From Shinella fusca (lineage in GTDB: Bacteria > Pseudomonadota > Alphaproteobacteria > Rhizobiales > Rhizobiaceae), in assembly GCF_014203155.1 (NCBI RefSeq), contig NZ_JACHIK010000003.1, positions 1 through 64,000 of the forward strand: a DNA stretch of 64,000 bases, written 5' to 3'. The notes below the pieces were generated by a model, which worked only from the letters and a program-made list of their open reading frames with translations, did not search any database and was not told the DNA's origin. Each line of letters begins with the position of its first letter. Position 1 is the stretch's first letter. Shown piece by piece: positions 50,708 to 60,663 of this stretch. The position numbers and the translations under genes are program-made.

Positions 50708-51268
50708 TCAGGCCGGCGCCTTCAGCTTGCCGAGGAACTGGGCGAAGACCATCGTGCCCTCCGGCCAGGGACCGTGCCCGGACTCGGCATTGATATGGCC
50801 GGCCTCGCCCGCGTCGAGCAGCAGCGAGCCCCAGGCGGCGGCGATGTCGTCGGCATGCTCGTAGCTGCCGAACGGATCGTTGCGGCTGGCGACGAGAAGC
50901 GAGGGGAACGGCAGCGGGTCGCGCGGATAGGGGCCGAAGGTCATGAAGTGCTTCGGCCGTATATCGGGATTGGCGACGTCCGGCGGCGCGACGAAAAAGG
51001 CGCCGGCGACCTTGCCGCCGATCTGCGGGACGGCGTGGATGGCGGCTGCGACGCCCAGCGAATGGGCGACGAGGACGACCGGTTTCGTCGCGGCCGAGAC
51101 CTCCTCGGCCACGCGCTGCACCCAGTCCTCGCGCACGGGCTTTGCCCATTCGGCCTGTTCCACGCGGCGCGCGGTGGACAGTTTCGACTGCCAGCGGCTC
51201 TGCCAGTGGTCGGGGCCGGAATTGGTGTAGCCGGGGACGATGAGGATATCTGCTTCGGAGGCTTTCAT
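50708..51268 (-). CDS. RBBP9/YdeN-type serine hydrolase
   Basis: 186 residues with the small alpha/beta hydrolase fold of this family. ILIVPGYTNSGPDHWQSRW begins the protein, the nucleophile Ser lies in VLVAHSLGVAAA near residue 70, the acid in ASRNDPFGS and the His in GHGPWPEGT. Substrate unknown. Start at 51268; the open frame upstream runs into the promoter of the divergent DUF2189 gene. Confidence 0.87.
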   Translation of the reverse strand: MKASEADILIVPGYTNSGPDHWQSRWQSKLSTARRVEQAEWAKPVREDWVQRVAEEVSAATKPVVLVAHSLGVAAAIHAVPQIGGKVAGAFFVAPPDVANPDIRPKHFMTFGPYPRDPLPFPSLLVASRNDPFGSYEHADDIAAAWGSLLLDAGEAGHINAESGHGPWPEGTMVFAQFLGKLKAPA

Positions 51269-51437
51269 GCCCCGGCATGTGCGTTCACGAAGTGCTGAAG
51301 TCAAGGGGACGGGACAAATCCGCGCACGGGGTGTATGATTCGCGCTCTGCAAAGCCAGTCACGGTGCACCATGGTGGCCGATGGTCGCCTTCTGCGCCTC
51401 ATGCCGTGACGGTTTGGAACCGGCAAGGAGGAAGCCT

Positions 51438-52238
51438 ATGACGACGTTTCATGTCATGGCCGGCCCTGACGCGATGGTTGCCCATCCGGCTGTCCGGCGG
51501 ATCGCACTCACGGATGTCCGCGATGCGCTCGCGCAAGGGTTCGACGATTTCCGCGCAAAGCCCTCCCACTACGTTTTCCTGAGCCTCATCTACCCGATCT
51601 GCGGGGTCGTGCTCGTCACGTGGAGTTCCGGGGCGAACATGCTGCCGCTGATCTTTCCGCTGGTCGCGGGTTTTGCGCTGCTCGGGCCGTTCTTCGCCAT
51701 CGGCCTCTACGAGATCAGCCGGCGGCGCGAACTGGGCATGGATACGTCCTGGCGCCATGCGCTGGACGTGCGCCGTTCGCCGGCGCTGCCGTCGATCCTC
51801 GCGCTCGGGGCCATGCTGATGGTGCTCTTCGTCGCCTGGCTGGTCTTCGCGCAGATGCTCTATACGAGCCTCTTCGGGCCTGAGCCGCCGCGCTCGCTGT
51901 CGCTGTTCCTCGCCTCGATCTTCGGATCGGAGAACGGGCTGCTGCTGATGCTGGCGGGCAATGCCATCGGCTTCTGCTTCGCCCTCGTCGTGCTGGCGAC
52001 GACGGTGATCGCCTTTCCGCTGCTGCTCGACCGCGATGTCGGGGCGGTTGCCGCCATCGAGACGTCGCTGCGCGCGACGCTCGCCAATCCGGTGCCGATC
52101 GCCTGCTGGGGCCTGATCGTCGCGGCGTTGCTCATCGTCGGGACGATCCCGATCTTCGTGGGCCTTGCCGTGATCATGCCGATCCTCGGCCATGCGACCT
52201 GGCACCTCTACCGCAAGATCGTCGTCGACGGGCGGTAA
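51438..52238 (+). CDS. DUF2189 membrane protein
   Basis: 266 residues with six predicted membrane spans. VRRIALTDVRDALAQGFDDF at the N-terminus is the DUF2189 hallmark. Family role unknown. AAGGAGG seven bases before the ATG at 51438. Followed by a perfect-stem terminator. Confidence 0.85.
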   Translation: MTTFHVMAGPDAMVAHPAVRRIALTDVRDALAQGFDDFRAKPSHYVFLSLIYPICGVVLVTWSSGANMLPLIFPLVAGFALLGPFFAIGLYEISRRRELGMDTSWRHALDVRRSPALPSILALGAMLMVLFVAWLVFAQMLYTSLFGPEPPRSLSLFLASIFGSENGLLLMLAGNAIGFCFALVVLATTVIAFPLLLDRDVGAVAAIETSLRATLANPVPIACWGLIVAALLIVGTIPIFVGLAVIMPILGHATWHLYRKIVVDGR

Positions 52239-52294
52239 CGTCTTTCGCGGGCGGTACGCGCCGGAGGAGTGCGCAAGGCCGCCCGCCAGAGGGG

Positions 52295-52326
52295 AGCGAT
52301 GGCGCCACTGGCGCCATCGCCGTTTT
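52295..52326 (+). terminator. Intrinsic terminator of the DUF2189 gene
   Basis: gcgatggcgcca (52295-52306) and tggcgccatcgc (52308-52319) are exact inverted copies one base apart, followed by cgttttt (52320-52326). It also lies just after the end of the converging purB. Confidence 0.85.
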
Positions 52327-52334
52327 TCAGGCGA

Positions 52335-53642
52335 TCAGACCGTGCCGAAGACACGGCGGAAGATCGTGTCGACGTGCTTGGTGTGGTAGCCGAGGTCGAA
52401 TTTCTCGCGGATCTGCTCTTCCGAGAGCGCGGCGCGCACCTCCGCGTCGGCCAGAAGCTCCTCGAGGAAGTCCTTGCCCTGTTCCCAGACCTTCATGGCG
52501 TTGCGCTGCACGAGGCGGTAGGCGTCCTCGCGCGAAACGCCGGCTTGCGTAAGGGCAAGCAGCACGCGCTGCGAGTGAACGAGCCCGCGGAACTTGTTGA
52601 GGTTCTTCAGCATGTTCTCCGGATAGATCACCAGCTTCTCGATGACGCCGGCAAGCCGGTTGAGCGCGAAGTCGAGGGTGATCGTCGTATCCGGGCCGAT
52701 GCCGCGCTCGACGCTGGAATGGGAGATGTCGCGCTCGTGCCAGAGCGCCACGTTCTCCATGGCGGGCGTCACGGCCATGCGCACGAGGCGGGCAAGGCCC
52801 GTCAGGTTCTCCGTCAGCACCGGATTGCGCTTGTGCGGCATGGCGGAGGAGCCCTTCTGGCCCGGCGAGAAGAATTCTTCCGCTTCCAGCACTTCCGTGC
52901 GCTGCATGTGGCGGATCTCGATGGCGACGTTCTCGATGGACGAGGCGATGACGCCGAGCGTGGCGAAGAACATGGCATGACGGTCGCGCGGGATGACCTG
53001 CGTGGAGACCGGCTCGGGCGCAAGGCCGAGCTTGGCGCAGACATGCTCTTCCACGCGCGGGTCGATATTGGCGAAGGTGCCGACGGCGCCCGAGATTGCG
53101 CCGGTCGCGATTTCCGCGCGGGCGGCGACAAGGCGGGCGCGGTTGCGGTCCATCTCGGCATAGAAGCGGGCGAGCGTCAGGCCCATCGTCGTCGGCTCGG
53201 CATGGATGCCGTGGCTGCGGCCGATGCGGATCGTGTCCTTGTGCTCGAAGGCACGGGCCTTGAGGGCGGAAAGCACCCGGTCCATGTCGGCGATCAGGAT
53301 ATCGGCGGCGCGCACGAGCTGGATGTTGAAGGTCGTGTCGAGCACGTCGGAGGAGGTCATGCCCTGGTGCACGAAGCGGCTGTCCGGGCCGACGAATTCG
53401 GCAAGGTGCGTCAGGAAGGCGATGACGTCGTGCTTGGTGACGGCCTCGATCTCGTCGATGCGGGCGACGTCGAATTCGGCCTTGCCGCCCTTTTCCCAGA
53501 TCGTTTCGGCGGCGGATTTCGGGATGACGCCGAGATCGGCAAGCGCGTCGCAGGCATGGGCCTCGATCTCGAACCAGATGCGGAACTTCGTTTCGGGCGA
53601 CCAGATGGCGACCATGTCCGGTCGGGAATAACGAGGGATCAT
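52335..53642 (-). CDS. purB: Adenylosuccinate lyase
   Basis: 435 residues. It acts twice in purine synthesis (SAICAR to AICAR, and adenylosuccinate to AMP). Conserved regions are MIPRYSRPDM, FVHQGMTSSDVLDT, the flexible signature loop GSSAMPHKRNPVLTEN with the catalytic Ser, and VERGIGPDTTI. Transcribed alone, with 64 bp to the next upstream gene; separate from the purC-purL block 5 kb away. Confidence 0.97.
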   Translation of the reverse strand: MIPRYSRPDMVAIWSPETKFRIWFEIEAHACDALADLGVIPKSAAETIWEKGGKAEFDVARIDEIEAVTKHDVIAFLTHLAEFVGPDSRFVHQGMTSSDVLDTTFNIQLVRAADILIADMDRVLSALKARAFEHKDTIRIGRSHGIHAEPTTMGLTLARFYAEMDRNRARLVAARAEIATGAISGAVGTFANIDPRVEEHVCAKLGLAPEPVSTQVIPRDRHAMFFATLGVIASSIENVAIEIRHMQRTEVLEAEEFFSPGQKGSSAMPHKRNPVLTENLTGLARLVRMAVTPAMENVALWHERDISHSSVERGIGPDTTITLDFALNRLAGVIEKLVIYPENMLKNLNKFRGLVHSQRVLLALTQAGVSREDAYRLVQRNAMKVWEQGKDFLEELLADAEVRAALSEEQIREKFDLGYHTKHVDTIFRRVFGTV

Positions 53643-53706
53643 CGGCTGAGGCTTTCCTTGGGACGGGTGGGAATTGCCGCCGCTTTAGCAAAGATGGCCG
53701 GCAAGC

Positions 53707-54240
53707 TCAACGCATGGTTCTGGACATCCGGCCCGCAAGCCACAGGCTGACGCCCGCAAGAAGCGGCAGGCCGGCGGGAAGATAGAGCCTGAGCCCCATG
53801 ACGAGGAACTGGTAGGCGGCGCCGGCGATGGTGAACGCGAACTGGTACGCCCAGATGCGCGTGCCGAAGGGCTGGTGCCAGCGGGCGTAGAAGACCCGGT
53901 AATCCAGGGCGAAGACGAAGGCCGTCACGGCGACCGTGCCGAGGCCGAGCAGCGCGAAATGGCCGGCAAAGCGCGTTTCGATGCCGTGCCGGCGCGTGAG
54001 GAGCCGCGCCATCGGCAAGGCAAGGAGCCAGGCGCCGAAGCCGCCGGAGAAATAGACGAGCATCAGTTCGCCGAGATGGAAGGTCTGCCAGCGGCCTTCG
54101 AGGACGAGGGAGGCGAAGGCGCAGCCCGTCATGGCAAGGCCCCAGCAGACGGCGCCGGCGACGTGGCGGGTGAGGGGCGGAAAGGCCGGCATCGGGCCGC
54201 CGGCCGGAACGCTGGAAACCTCGCCTGTTCCCTCGCTCAT
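53707..54240 (-). CDS. Small membrane protein of unknown function
   Basis: 177 residues with four or five membrane spans and a Pro-rich N-terminal tail. No family recognised. The start codon follows the stop of the DUF2259 gene by one base, so it is the third gene of an rpe-DUF2259-membrane protein operon. Confidence 0.7.
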   Translation of the reverse strand: MSEGTGEVSSVPAGGPMPAFPPLTRHVAGAVCWGLAMTGCAFASLVLEGRWQTFHLGELMLVYFSGGFGAWLLALPMARLLTRRHGIETRFAGHFALLGLGTVAVTAFVFALDYRVFYARWHQPFGTRIWAYQFAFTIAGAAYQFLVMGLRLYLPAGLPLLAGVSLWLAGRMSRTMR

Positions 54241-54241
54241 G

Positions 54242-54973
54242 TCAGGGCCGGAAGGGAACGGCGAGCCAGCGCCCGTCCGCACCCTCGAAGCCGACGCTGC
54301 GCAGGAGGACGAGCGCGACATGGACGGGGTCGCCCTCGGCCGGATGGAAGGTCACAGCGCCCGAGACCTGGTAGGAGAGCGGGCAGTTGCGGCTGTCGGG
54401 AATGCGCGCGTCTTCGTGGATCACGCGGTCGGCCGCCGCACCGTCGCGCGCGACGAGTTTCAGGCGGAAACCCTTGCCGCCGGGCGTGATGTCCCGGCAG
54501 CGCTCGGGAAGCGCAAGCGGGATCTCCTCCAGCGCCAGCGCATAGGCACCGCCGGGAGCGGGCTCGACGGCATGCTCGATATAGTCGATGCGCTTGCGGT
54601 CGACGCCGGCCTCGCCCATCGGGTTGAAGGCGGCAAGAACGCCGGGATTGGAGAGGACGGCGTGCTGCTCGATCAGCGGCCTGGCGAGAGCGAGGCTTGC
54701 GGCGCGTGCCTTACCGATATCGGCCGCCTCGTCCTCTATGCGCACGCGCACCGGCGTGCCGGCAAGGAAGGCGTCCTTCTCCGTATCGATGAAATAGAGC
54801 GTGGAATAGGCAAAGCCGGAGCCGTCCTGCACGCCGAATTCCTCGAAGGCGTAGACCTTTCCGTCCGGCGAGAAGCCGAGCGACTGGAAGGTGGCGAAAT
54901 CGCCGGCCGCAGCGCCCGTCGCCGTGACGAGGCCAATGAGGAGGCCGGCCGCCGCTTTCGCCAGGATTTTCAC
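54242..54973 (-). CDS. DUF2259 secreted protein
   Basis: 243 residues. Signal peptide ends near residue 23 (ATGAAAG), then [20 protein letters not shown], the start of the DUF2259 (predicted secreted) domain that runs through the protein; it resembles a WD40-like beta-propeller blade opening. Two Cys could pair. The start overlaps the rpe stop by four bases. Function unknown. Confidence 0.8.
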   Translation of the reverse strand: MKILAKAAAGLLIGLVTATGAAAGDFATFQSLGFSPDGKVYAFEEFGVQDGSGFAYSTLYFIDTEKDAFLAGTPVRVRIEDEAADIGKARAASLALARPLIEQHAVLSNPGVLAAFNPMGEAGVDRKRIDYIEHAVEPAPGGAYALALEEIPLALPERCRDITPGGKGFRLKLVARDGAAADRVIHEDARIPDSRNCPLSYQVSGAVTFHPAEGDPVHVALVLLRSVGFEGADGRWLAVPFRP

Positions 54974-55647
54974 GCGCGCGCGCCCTCCGCATTGCCGCGG
55001 AGGGTCTCGACGGTCTTGCGGTAGGCATCGACATGGCCGCCGCCGAAGATGGCCGAGCCCGCGACGAAGACATTCGCGCCGGCCGAGGCGGGCAGCGCGA
55101 TTGTGTCCGTCGCGATGCCGCCGTCCACCTGGAGATCGATAGGGCGCTCGCCGATCATCGCGCGCACGCGGCGGATTTTTTCCTCCATCGCCGGGATGAA
55201 CTTCTGGCCGCCGAAGCCGGGGTTCACCGTCATGACGAGGATGAGGTCGAGCTTGTCGAGGAGGTATTCCAGCACGCTTTCGGGCGTCGCCGGGTTGATC
55301 GCCACGCCGGCGCGCTTGCCGAGCGCCTTGATCGCCTGCACCGAGCGGTCGAGATGGTGGCCGGCCTCGGCATGGACGGTGATGCTGTCGCAGCCCGCCT
55401 TGGCGAAGGCTTCCAGATAGGGATCGGCCGGGGCAATCATCAGGTGGCAGTCGAAGAAGGCGTCGGTATGCGGGCGCAGCGCCTTGATGACATCCGGCCC
55501 GAAGGAGATGTTCGGCACGAAATGCCCGTCCATGATGTCGAGATGGATCCAGTCCGCGCCGGCCGCAACGACATCGCGCACCTCCTCGCCCAGCCGGGCA
55601 TAGTCGGCGGCGAGGATGGAGGGCGCGATCCGGATGGGAAGGGTCAT
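54970..55647 (-). CDS. rpe: Ribulose-phosphate 3-epimerase
   Basis: 225 residues. TIM barrel linking ribulose 5-phosphate and xylulose 5-phosphate. [16 protein letters not shown], the metal site in [32 protein letters not shown] with the catalytic loop and [10 protein letters not shown] are all clear. Start at 55647. The downstream DUF2259 gene overlaps its end (ATGA). The P1 peptidase gene lies 70 bp upstream on the same strand. Confidence 0.96.
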   Translation of the reverse strand: MTLPIRIAPSILAADYARLGEEVRDVVAAGADWIHLDIMDGHFVPNISFGPDVIKALRPHTDAFFDCHLMIAPADPYLEAFAKAGCDSITVHAEAGHHLDRSVQAIKALGKRAGVAINPATPESVLEYLLDKLDLILVMTVNPGFGGQKFIPAMEEKIRRVRAMIGERPIDLQVDGGIATDTIALPASAGANVFVAGSAIFGGGHVDAYRKTVETLRGNAEGARA

Positions 55648-55717
55648 GTCAGGCTCCGTGGGGCAGAAGGGTCTTGCGGCCCGCAATACCATTCGCCGCG
55701 GGGGCGAACAACGGGAA

Positions 55718-56719
55718 TTACCGCGCCGACCAGCCCGGCAGGAGATCGCCGGGCATCGGCCGCGCGTCGTGCACGCCCCTTGCGATGGCGCGGGCCATGG
55801 CGGAGGCTGCGGCCGCGCAAAGGCCGATGAAGTCTTCCGGTGCCGGCGCGCGGCCGCTACGGCCGGTCGACAGCGCGAAGACGAGGTCGCCGTCCATCGG
55901 CGTGTGCGCGGGCCAGAGGGCGCGGGCGAAGCCGTCATGGGCGGCAATCGCCAGCCGCCTGGCCTCCGCCTTGGTGAGGATCGCATCGGTGGCGATGACG
56001 GCGATGGTCGTGTTCTCGACGCCGGCGGGCCTTGCGGAGAGCTTCGTGCGCGGCAGGCGGGCATTTTCCGGGAAAGGCGCGGGCAGGCCGAGCCCGCCGA
56101 ATTCCGCGCCTTCCTCGAAGGGCGCGGCCCAGAAATGCCGCGTGTCGCCGACCGTCGCCGAGCCGAGCGCGTTGACGGCGACGAGGGCGCCGACGGTAAA
56201 GCCTTCCTCCGTGACGGCGGAGGCCGAGCCGAGGCCGCCCTTGAACGTGGCGGTGAGGGCGCCGGTGCCGGCTCCCGCGCTGCCGGTTTCAAAGGTTGTC
56301 GAAGCAGCGGTGAGCGCCGCATGGCCGAGCTCGCGATAGGGCGGGTAGCGGCCCCAGTCCTTCTCGCCGCCGTTCATCAGGTCGAAGAGGATGGCGGCCG
56401 GGACGATGGGCACGCGATAGGGACCGACGGCAAGGCCTCGGCCCGTCTCGCGCAGGCCCGCCTGCACGCCGGAGGCCGCATCGAGCCCGAAGGCCGAGCC
56501 GCCGGAGAGCACGACGGCATCGACCGTCTGCACGGTGTTGTGCGGGGCGAGCAGATCCGTCTCGCGCGTGCCCGGCGCGCCGCCGAGCACCTGCACTGCC
56601 GCCACCGCCGGTTCCTCGCAGAGGACCACCGTGACGCCGGAGCGCAGGGCATGATCCTCGGCATTGCCGACGCGAAGGCCGGCGACGTCGGTGATGAGGT
56701 TTTTCGGCCCCGGCCTCAT
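55718..56719 (-). CDS. P1-family peptidase (DmpA/BapA/NylC type)
   Basis: 333 residues. NTn hydrolase family that cuts itself into two chains and works as an aminopeptidase or amide hydrolase. [14 protein letters not shown] at the start and [13 protein letters not shown] in the large chain are diagnostic. The processing point is probably Asn236-Thr237 ([13 protein letters not shown]), which would make Thr237 the nucleophile, as in NylC. Its start overlaps the stop of a periplasmic binding protein gene by four bases. The substrate is likely a peptide or beta-amino acid amide, an inference from the family. Confidence 0.87.
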   Translation of the reverse strand: MRPGPKNLITDVAGLRVGNAEDHALRSGVTVVLCEEPAVAAVQVLGGAPGTRETDLLAPHNTVQTVDAVVLSGGSAFGLDAASGVQAGLRETGRGLAVGPYRVPIVPAAILFDLMNGGEKDWGRYPPYRELGHAALTAASTTFETGSAGAGTGALTATFKGGLGSASAVTEEGFTVGALVAVNALGSATVGDTRHFWAAPFEEGAEFGGLGLPAPFPENARLPRTKLSARPAGVENTTIAVIATDAILTKAEARRLAIAAHDGFARALWPAHTPMDGDLVFALSTGRSGRAPAPEDFIGLCAAAASAMARAIARGVHDARPMPGDLLPGWSAR

Positions 56720-57789
56720 TCCGCGCGATCCTCCGCAGGCACGAACGCCCCGGCACGCCAGACGAGCAGGCGATAGGGATTGTCGCGCAGCTCATGGTCG
56801 GCGCCGAAGGAAAGCGGGCCGATGGCCGTCGTGAAGCTGCCGGCGGCGAGCCGGTCCGCAAGGTCGCCGCCTTCCGTGGCTGCGGCGGCCGCAAGGGCGG
56901 TCATCGCCGCATGGGCGGGCAGCACATAGCCTTCCGCGACGATGCCCTTTTCCTTCATGGCATCCGCGACCGGGCGGCCCTCGGGCGTGAGCGCATAGTC
57001 GGGCAGGGCGATGGCTTCCACGCCGTCCGTCATCGGCACGGCGGGGTCGGCGCCGACGAGCGCCTCGCCGCCGAGCAGGCGGAAGGGTGCCTTCTCCGCC
57101 TTCGCATCGCGGGCGATGATGGCGGCATCCGTCCGGTCGCCGCCGATGAAGACGCGGGTGACGCCGGTTTTCGCAAGGCGCCGCACGAGGGCGATCTGCT
57201 GTTCCTGCGCGGGGCGGAAGGTGTCGACGAAGGCGGCCTTCATGCCGACGTCCTCCAGATGCAGGCGAACGGTCTCCACCAGTTCGCGCGCATGGATCGT
57301 GCCGTCGTCGATGAGGGCGAAGGGCTCGGATTTCCAGTCGCGGGTGATGGTCTCGACGGCCTTTTCCGCCTCGGCCTTCGGGCCGGGCGCGAGGCGGAAG
57401 AGTGGCCATTTCTTCTTCAGCGCATCCTCCATGAGGATGCCGGAGCGCACGGAAAGGGTGATGGCGGGCACCTTCGCCTCGGCGAGCGCCGGCAGGGAGG
57501 CGGAAAGCCCCTCCGTGCAGAGGAAGCCGATGGCGGCGGCGGCGTCCGCGGCGAGAACCGCCTTGGCGATGCCCGCTCCGTCGCTCTCGTCGCAGGCTTC
57601 GGCAATCTCCACCACCGTGTCGCCGTCCGCTTGCGCCGCAAAGCGCGCGCCGTCGCGGACCTGCTGGCCGAGAATGGCAAGGGGGCCCTCCTTCGGCGCG
57701 ACGACGGCGACGGTAAGGCCCCAGGCGGCGGCCGGGGGAGCGGCAAGCGCCAGAGCGCCGATGAGGCTGGCGAGAAGGGCGGTCTTCAT
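56716..57789 (-). CDS. ABC transporter substrate-binding protein (LivJ-like)
   Basis: 357 residues with a signal peptide (cut near residue 22, PPAAAWG). The TVAVVAPKEGPLAILGQQV opening and the mid-protein FRLAPGPKAEAEKAVE region match the type I periplasmic family of the branched-chain amino acid/amide group. No permease or ATPase is nearby. Coupled by ATGA overlap to the P1 peptidase gene. Upstream it faces the flavin reductase gene across 171 bp. Confidence 0.82.
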   Translation of the reverse strand: MKTALLASLIGALALAAPPAAAWGLTVAVVAPKEGPLAILGQQVRDGARFAAQADGDTVVEIAEACDESDGAGIAKAVLAADAAAAIGFLCTEGLSASLPALAEAKVPAITLSVRSGILMEDALKKKWPLFRLAPGPKAEAEKAVETITRDWKSEPFALIDDGTIHARELVETVRLHLEDVGMKAAFVDTFRPAQEQQIALVRRLAKTGVTRVFIGGDRTDAAIIARDAKAEKAPFRLLGGEALVGADPAVPMTDGVEAIALPDYALTPEGRPVADAMKEKGIVAEGYVLPAHAAMTALAAAAATEGGDLADRLAAGSFTTAIGPLSFGADHELRDNPYRLLVWRAGAFVPAEDRAE

Positions 57790-57960
57790 GCTCGATCCAT
57801 GGCTTGCGATCCCGCCCTTTGTAAGGATCAGGCCCGGGGCGTCAAAGGAAATATCGCGGCTTTCCCTTTGCCCGCCCCGCGCCGTGCGGGAAAATTCCGC
57901 CGCAGGGGTTACATTTTTCTTCATTTTCGCCATGTATCTCTTTTGTCGAAGGAGAACAGC

Positions 57961-58458
57961 GTGTTGGACAGATTGGTGGTGGATCCGTCGCTCTACCGGG
58001 ACGCCATGAGCCGCTATGCAGGCCATGTGCAGATCGTGACGACGGCGCACGAGGGCGAAAAGCGCGGGGTGACGATCACCGCCGCCTGCTCGGTGTCGGA
58101 CAATCCCGCCATGGTCCTTGCCTGCGTCAACGCCTCCAACCCCAAGAACGCGATCTTCGAGAGAAGCGGGCGCTTTGCGCTCAACACGCTTTCGGCCGAC
58201 CAGATCGACCTTGCCAACGCCTTTTCCGGCCGCGATCCCTCGCTCACCTCCGAGCAGCGTTTTGCCATCGGCAACTGGCAGGAACTCGTCACGGGCGCGC
58301 CCGTCCTTTCGGATGCGCTTGCCGCCTTCGATTGCCGCCTCGTCGAGCTCAAGGTCATGGCGACGCACATGATTTTGATCGGCGAGGTGATGGGCGTCAC
58401 CTTCGGCGAGACGAAGCCGGCGCTTCTTTATATGGACCGTAGCTACCGGGCGCTATAA
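57961..58458 (+). CDS. Flavin reductase family protein
   Basis: 165 residues, FMN-binding split barrel. AMSRYAGHVQIVTTAHEGEK and GVTITAACSVSDNPAMVLAC are the FMN and substrate strands of the HpaC/RutF group, which supply reduced flavin to partner monooxygenases. No monooxygenase gene is adjacent. Start is GTG at 57961 with AAGGAG six bases before. The reading frame upstream lacks a start in context. Confidence 0.85.
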   Translation: MLDRLVVDPSLYRDAMSRYAGHVQIVTTAHEGEKRGVTITAACSVSDNPAMVLACVNASNPKNAIFERSGRFALNTLSADQIDLANAFSGRDPSLTSEQRFAIGNWQELVTGAPVLSDALAAFDCRLVELKVMATHMILIGEVMGVTFGETKPALLYMDRSYRAL

Positions 58459-58485
58459 GTTCTCTTCCGGACCCGGAGGAACGAC

Positions 58486-59412
58486 GTGCCCCATCATCGC
58501 GGACAAATCCCGCAATCCATCGACGAAACCGTGGACATGCTCTCGGCCGGCAATTACCTCGCCGGGCGGTCGCTTGCGACGGTGCTCTTCCTCGCCCTGC
58601 GCATGAAGCGGCCGCTCTTCCTCGAGGGCGAGGCCGGCGTCGGCAAGACGGAGATCGCCAAGGTTCTCGCCGCCGCGCTCGACCGGCCGCTGATTCGCCT
58701 GCAATGCTACGAGGGGCTGGACGTCTCCTCGGCGGTCTACGAGTGGAACTATCCGGCGCAGATGCTGGAAATCCGCCTTGCCGAAGCCGCCGGCACCACG
58801 GACCGCGGCCGCATCGAGGCCGATATCTTCTCCGAGCGCTACCTGATCCGCCGGCCGGTGCTTCAGGCGCTCTCCTCGCCGGACGGGCGTGCGCCGGTCT
58901 TCCTCATCGACGAGCTCGACCGCACGGACGAGGCCTTCGAGGCCTTTCTTCTGGAAGTGCTTTCCGATTTCCAGGTGACGGTGCCGGAACTCGGCACGAT
59001 CCGCGCCGCCGAGCCGCCCATCGTCATCATCACGACGAACCGCACGCGCGAGGTGCACGACGCCCTGAAGCGCCGCTGCCTCTACCATTGGGTGGATTAT
59101 CCCGAGGCCGCGCAGGAGCTGGAGATCATCCGCCGCAAGGTGCCGGGCTGCAACGCGGCGCTGTCGCGGCAGGTCGTCGCCTATGTGCAGAAGCTGCGCA
59201 CACTCGACCTCTTCAAGAACCCCGGCGTCGCCGAGACCATCGACTGGGCGAGCGCGCTCACCGAGCTCGACCGCGTGGCGCTCGATCCCGAGACGGTGTC
59301 GGACACGCTGGGAACGCTCCTCAAGTACCAGGACGACATCGCCCGCATCGAGGGCGCGGAGGGCCGCCGGCTGCTCGACGACGTGAAGGCCGAGCTGGCG
59401 GCGACGGGGTGA
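58486..59412 (+). CDS. MoxR-family AAA+ ATPase (CoxD-like)
   Basis: 308 residues. Walker A is GEAGVGKTE near residue 47, Walker B is VFLIDELDRTDEAFE, then sensor 1 in ITTNRTREVHDALKRR with the Arg finger. MoxR ATPases pair with vWA-domain proteins as chaperones that insert metal centres. The next gene is such a vWA protein, and CoxD/CoxE pairs mature molybdenum hydroxylases. GTG start with GGAGGA five bases before. First gene of the maturation cluster. Confidence 0.88.
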   Translation: MPHHRGQIPQSIDETVDMLSAGNYLAGRSLATVLFLALRMKRPLFLEGEAGVGKTEIAKVLAAALDRPLIRLQCYEGLDVSSAVYEWNYPAQMLEIRLAEAAGTTDRGRIEADIFSERYLIRRPVLQALSSPDGRAPVFLIDELDRTDEAFEAFLLEVLSDFQVTVPELGTIRAAEPPIVIITTNRTREVHDALKRRCLYHWVDYPEAAQELEIIRRKVPGCNAALSRQVVAYVQKLRTLDLFKNPGVAETIDWASALTELDRVALDPETVSDTLGTLLKYQDDIARIEGAEGRRLLDDVKAELAATG

Positions 59413-59414
59413 CC

Positions 59415-60650
59415 ATGACCGGCGCGGCGCACATCGCGGCCTTGGATGCGGACGGGCGGCTTGCCGACAACATCGTGCATTTCGCCCGCGTGCTGCGCAA
59501 GGCCGGTCTGCGCCTCGGCCCGGCGGCGGTGACCGACGCCATCGAGGCGGTGCAGGCGATCGGCATCGGCGACCGCGAGGAATTCTACACGGCCCTCCAT
59601 GCCACGCTCGTCAAGCGGCACGAGGACGAGGCCATCTTCGACGAGGCGTTCCGCCTGTTCTGGCGGGCGCGCGATCTCGTGGGAAAGATGATGGCGCTGA
59701 TGTCGCCGGTCGTTACCCGGAACGAGGAGCGCGAGAAGCGCAAGGCGGCGGAGACGCGTGTTTCCGATGCGCTCTTCGGCGGACGGCAGGACGAGAAGCG
59801 CCTGTGCGACGAGCCGGAGATCGAGATCGACGCACGCTTTACGGCCTCCGGCAGCGAGGTGTTGCGCAAGACCGACTTCGCGCAGATGAGCGCTGTGGAA
59901 CTTGCCGAGGCCCGGCGCGCCATCGCCCGCCTCGTGTTGCCGCTGGACGAGGTGCGCACGCGGCGCTTCCGCCGCAGCACGAGGCCCGTCGCCATCGATG
60001 CGCGCGCCACCATGCGCCAGGCCATGCGCACCGGCGGCACGCTGATCCTGCCGCGTCACCGCGCGCCGAAGACCGTGCATCCGCCGCTCGTCGTGCTCGC
60101 CGACATTTCCGGCTCCATGAGCCAGTACACCCGCATCTTCCTGCATTTCCTGCATGCGCTCGGCGAGCATCGCCGCCGCGGCCACGCCTTCCTCTTCGGC
60201 ACGCGCCTCACCAATGTCACGCGCCAGATGCGCAACCGCGACCCGGACGTCGCGGTCGAGGCGTGCAGCCGGGCGGTGAGCGACTGGTCGGGCGGCACGC
60301 GCATCGGCGAGACGCTGAAGGAATTCAACCGGCTCTGGTCGCGCCGCGTGCTGGGGCAGGGCGCCGTGGTGCTTCTCATCACCGACGGGCTGGAGCGCGA
60401 GGGGATCGAGTTGCTCGAAACGGAGATGGACCGGCTGCACCGCTCCTGCCGGCGGCTCGTCTGGCTCAATCCGCTGCTGCGCTTCGAGGGTTTCGAGGCG
60501 CGGGCGCGGGGCGTCCGGGCCATGCTGCCGCATGTCGACGAATTGCGGCCGGTGCATAATCTGGAAGCCATGGCCGACCTGGTGGCGGCGCTTTCCGGCG
60601 TTGCACCCCGCAAAGCCGGCGATCCGCGGCGTTTCCTGCCGGCCGCATGA
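59415..60650 (+). CDS. CoxE-like vWA-domain protein
   Basis: 411 residues. The C-terminal half is a von Willebrand A domain with a complete metal-ion site (LADISGSMSQ near residue 233, TDG later), the N-terminal half is helical and basic. The family is the partner of the MoxR ATPase. The ATG at 59415 follows the moxR stop by two bases; a GTG at 59409 that overlaps the stop is an alternative. Followed 13 bp later by an XdhC gene. Confidence 0.87.
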   Translation: MTGAAHIAALDADGRLADNIVHFARVLRKAGLRLGPAAVTDAIEAVQAIGIGDREEFYTALHATLVKRHEDEAIFDEAFRLFWRARDLVGKMMALMSPVVTRNEEREKRKAAETRVSDALFGGRQDEKRLCDEPEIEIDARFTASGSEVLRKTDFAQMSAVELAEARRAIARLVLPLDEVRTRRFRRSTRPVAIDARATMRQAMRTGGTLILPRHRAPKTVHPPLVVLADISGSMSQYTRIFLHFLHALGEHRRRGHAFLFGTRLTNVTRQMRNRDPDVAVEACSRAVSDWSGGTRIGETLKEFNRLWSRRVLGQGAVVLLITDGLEREGIELLETEMDRLHRSCRRLVWLNPLLRFEGFEARARGVRAMLPHVDELRPVHNLEAMADLVAALSGVAPRKAGDPRRFLPAA

Positions 60651-60663
60651 GGAGGACGAAGAC

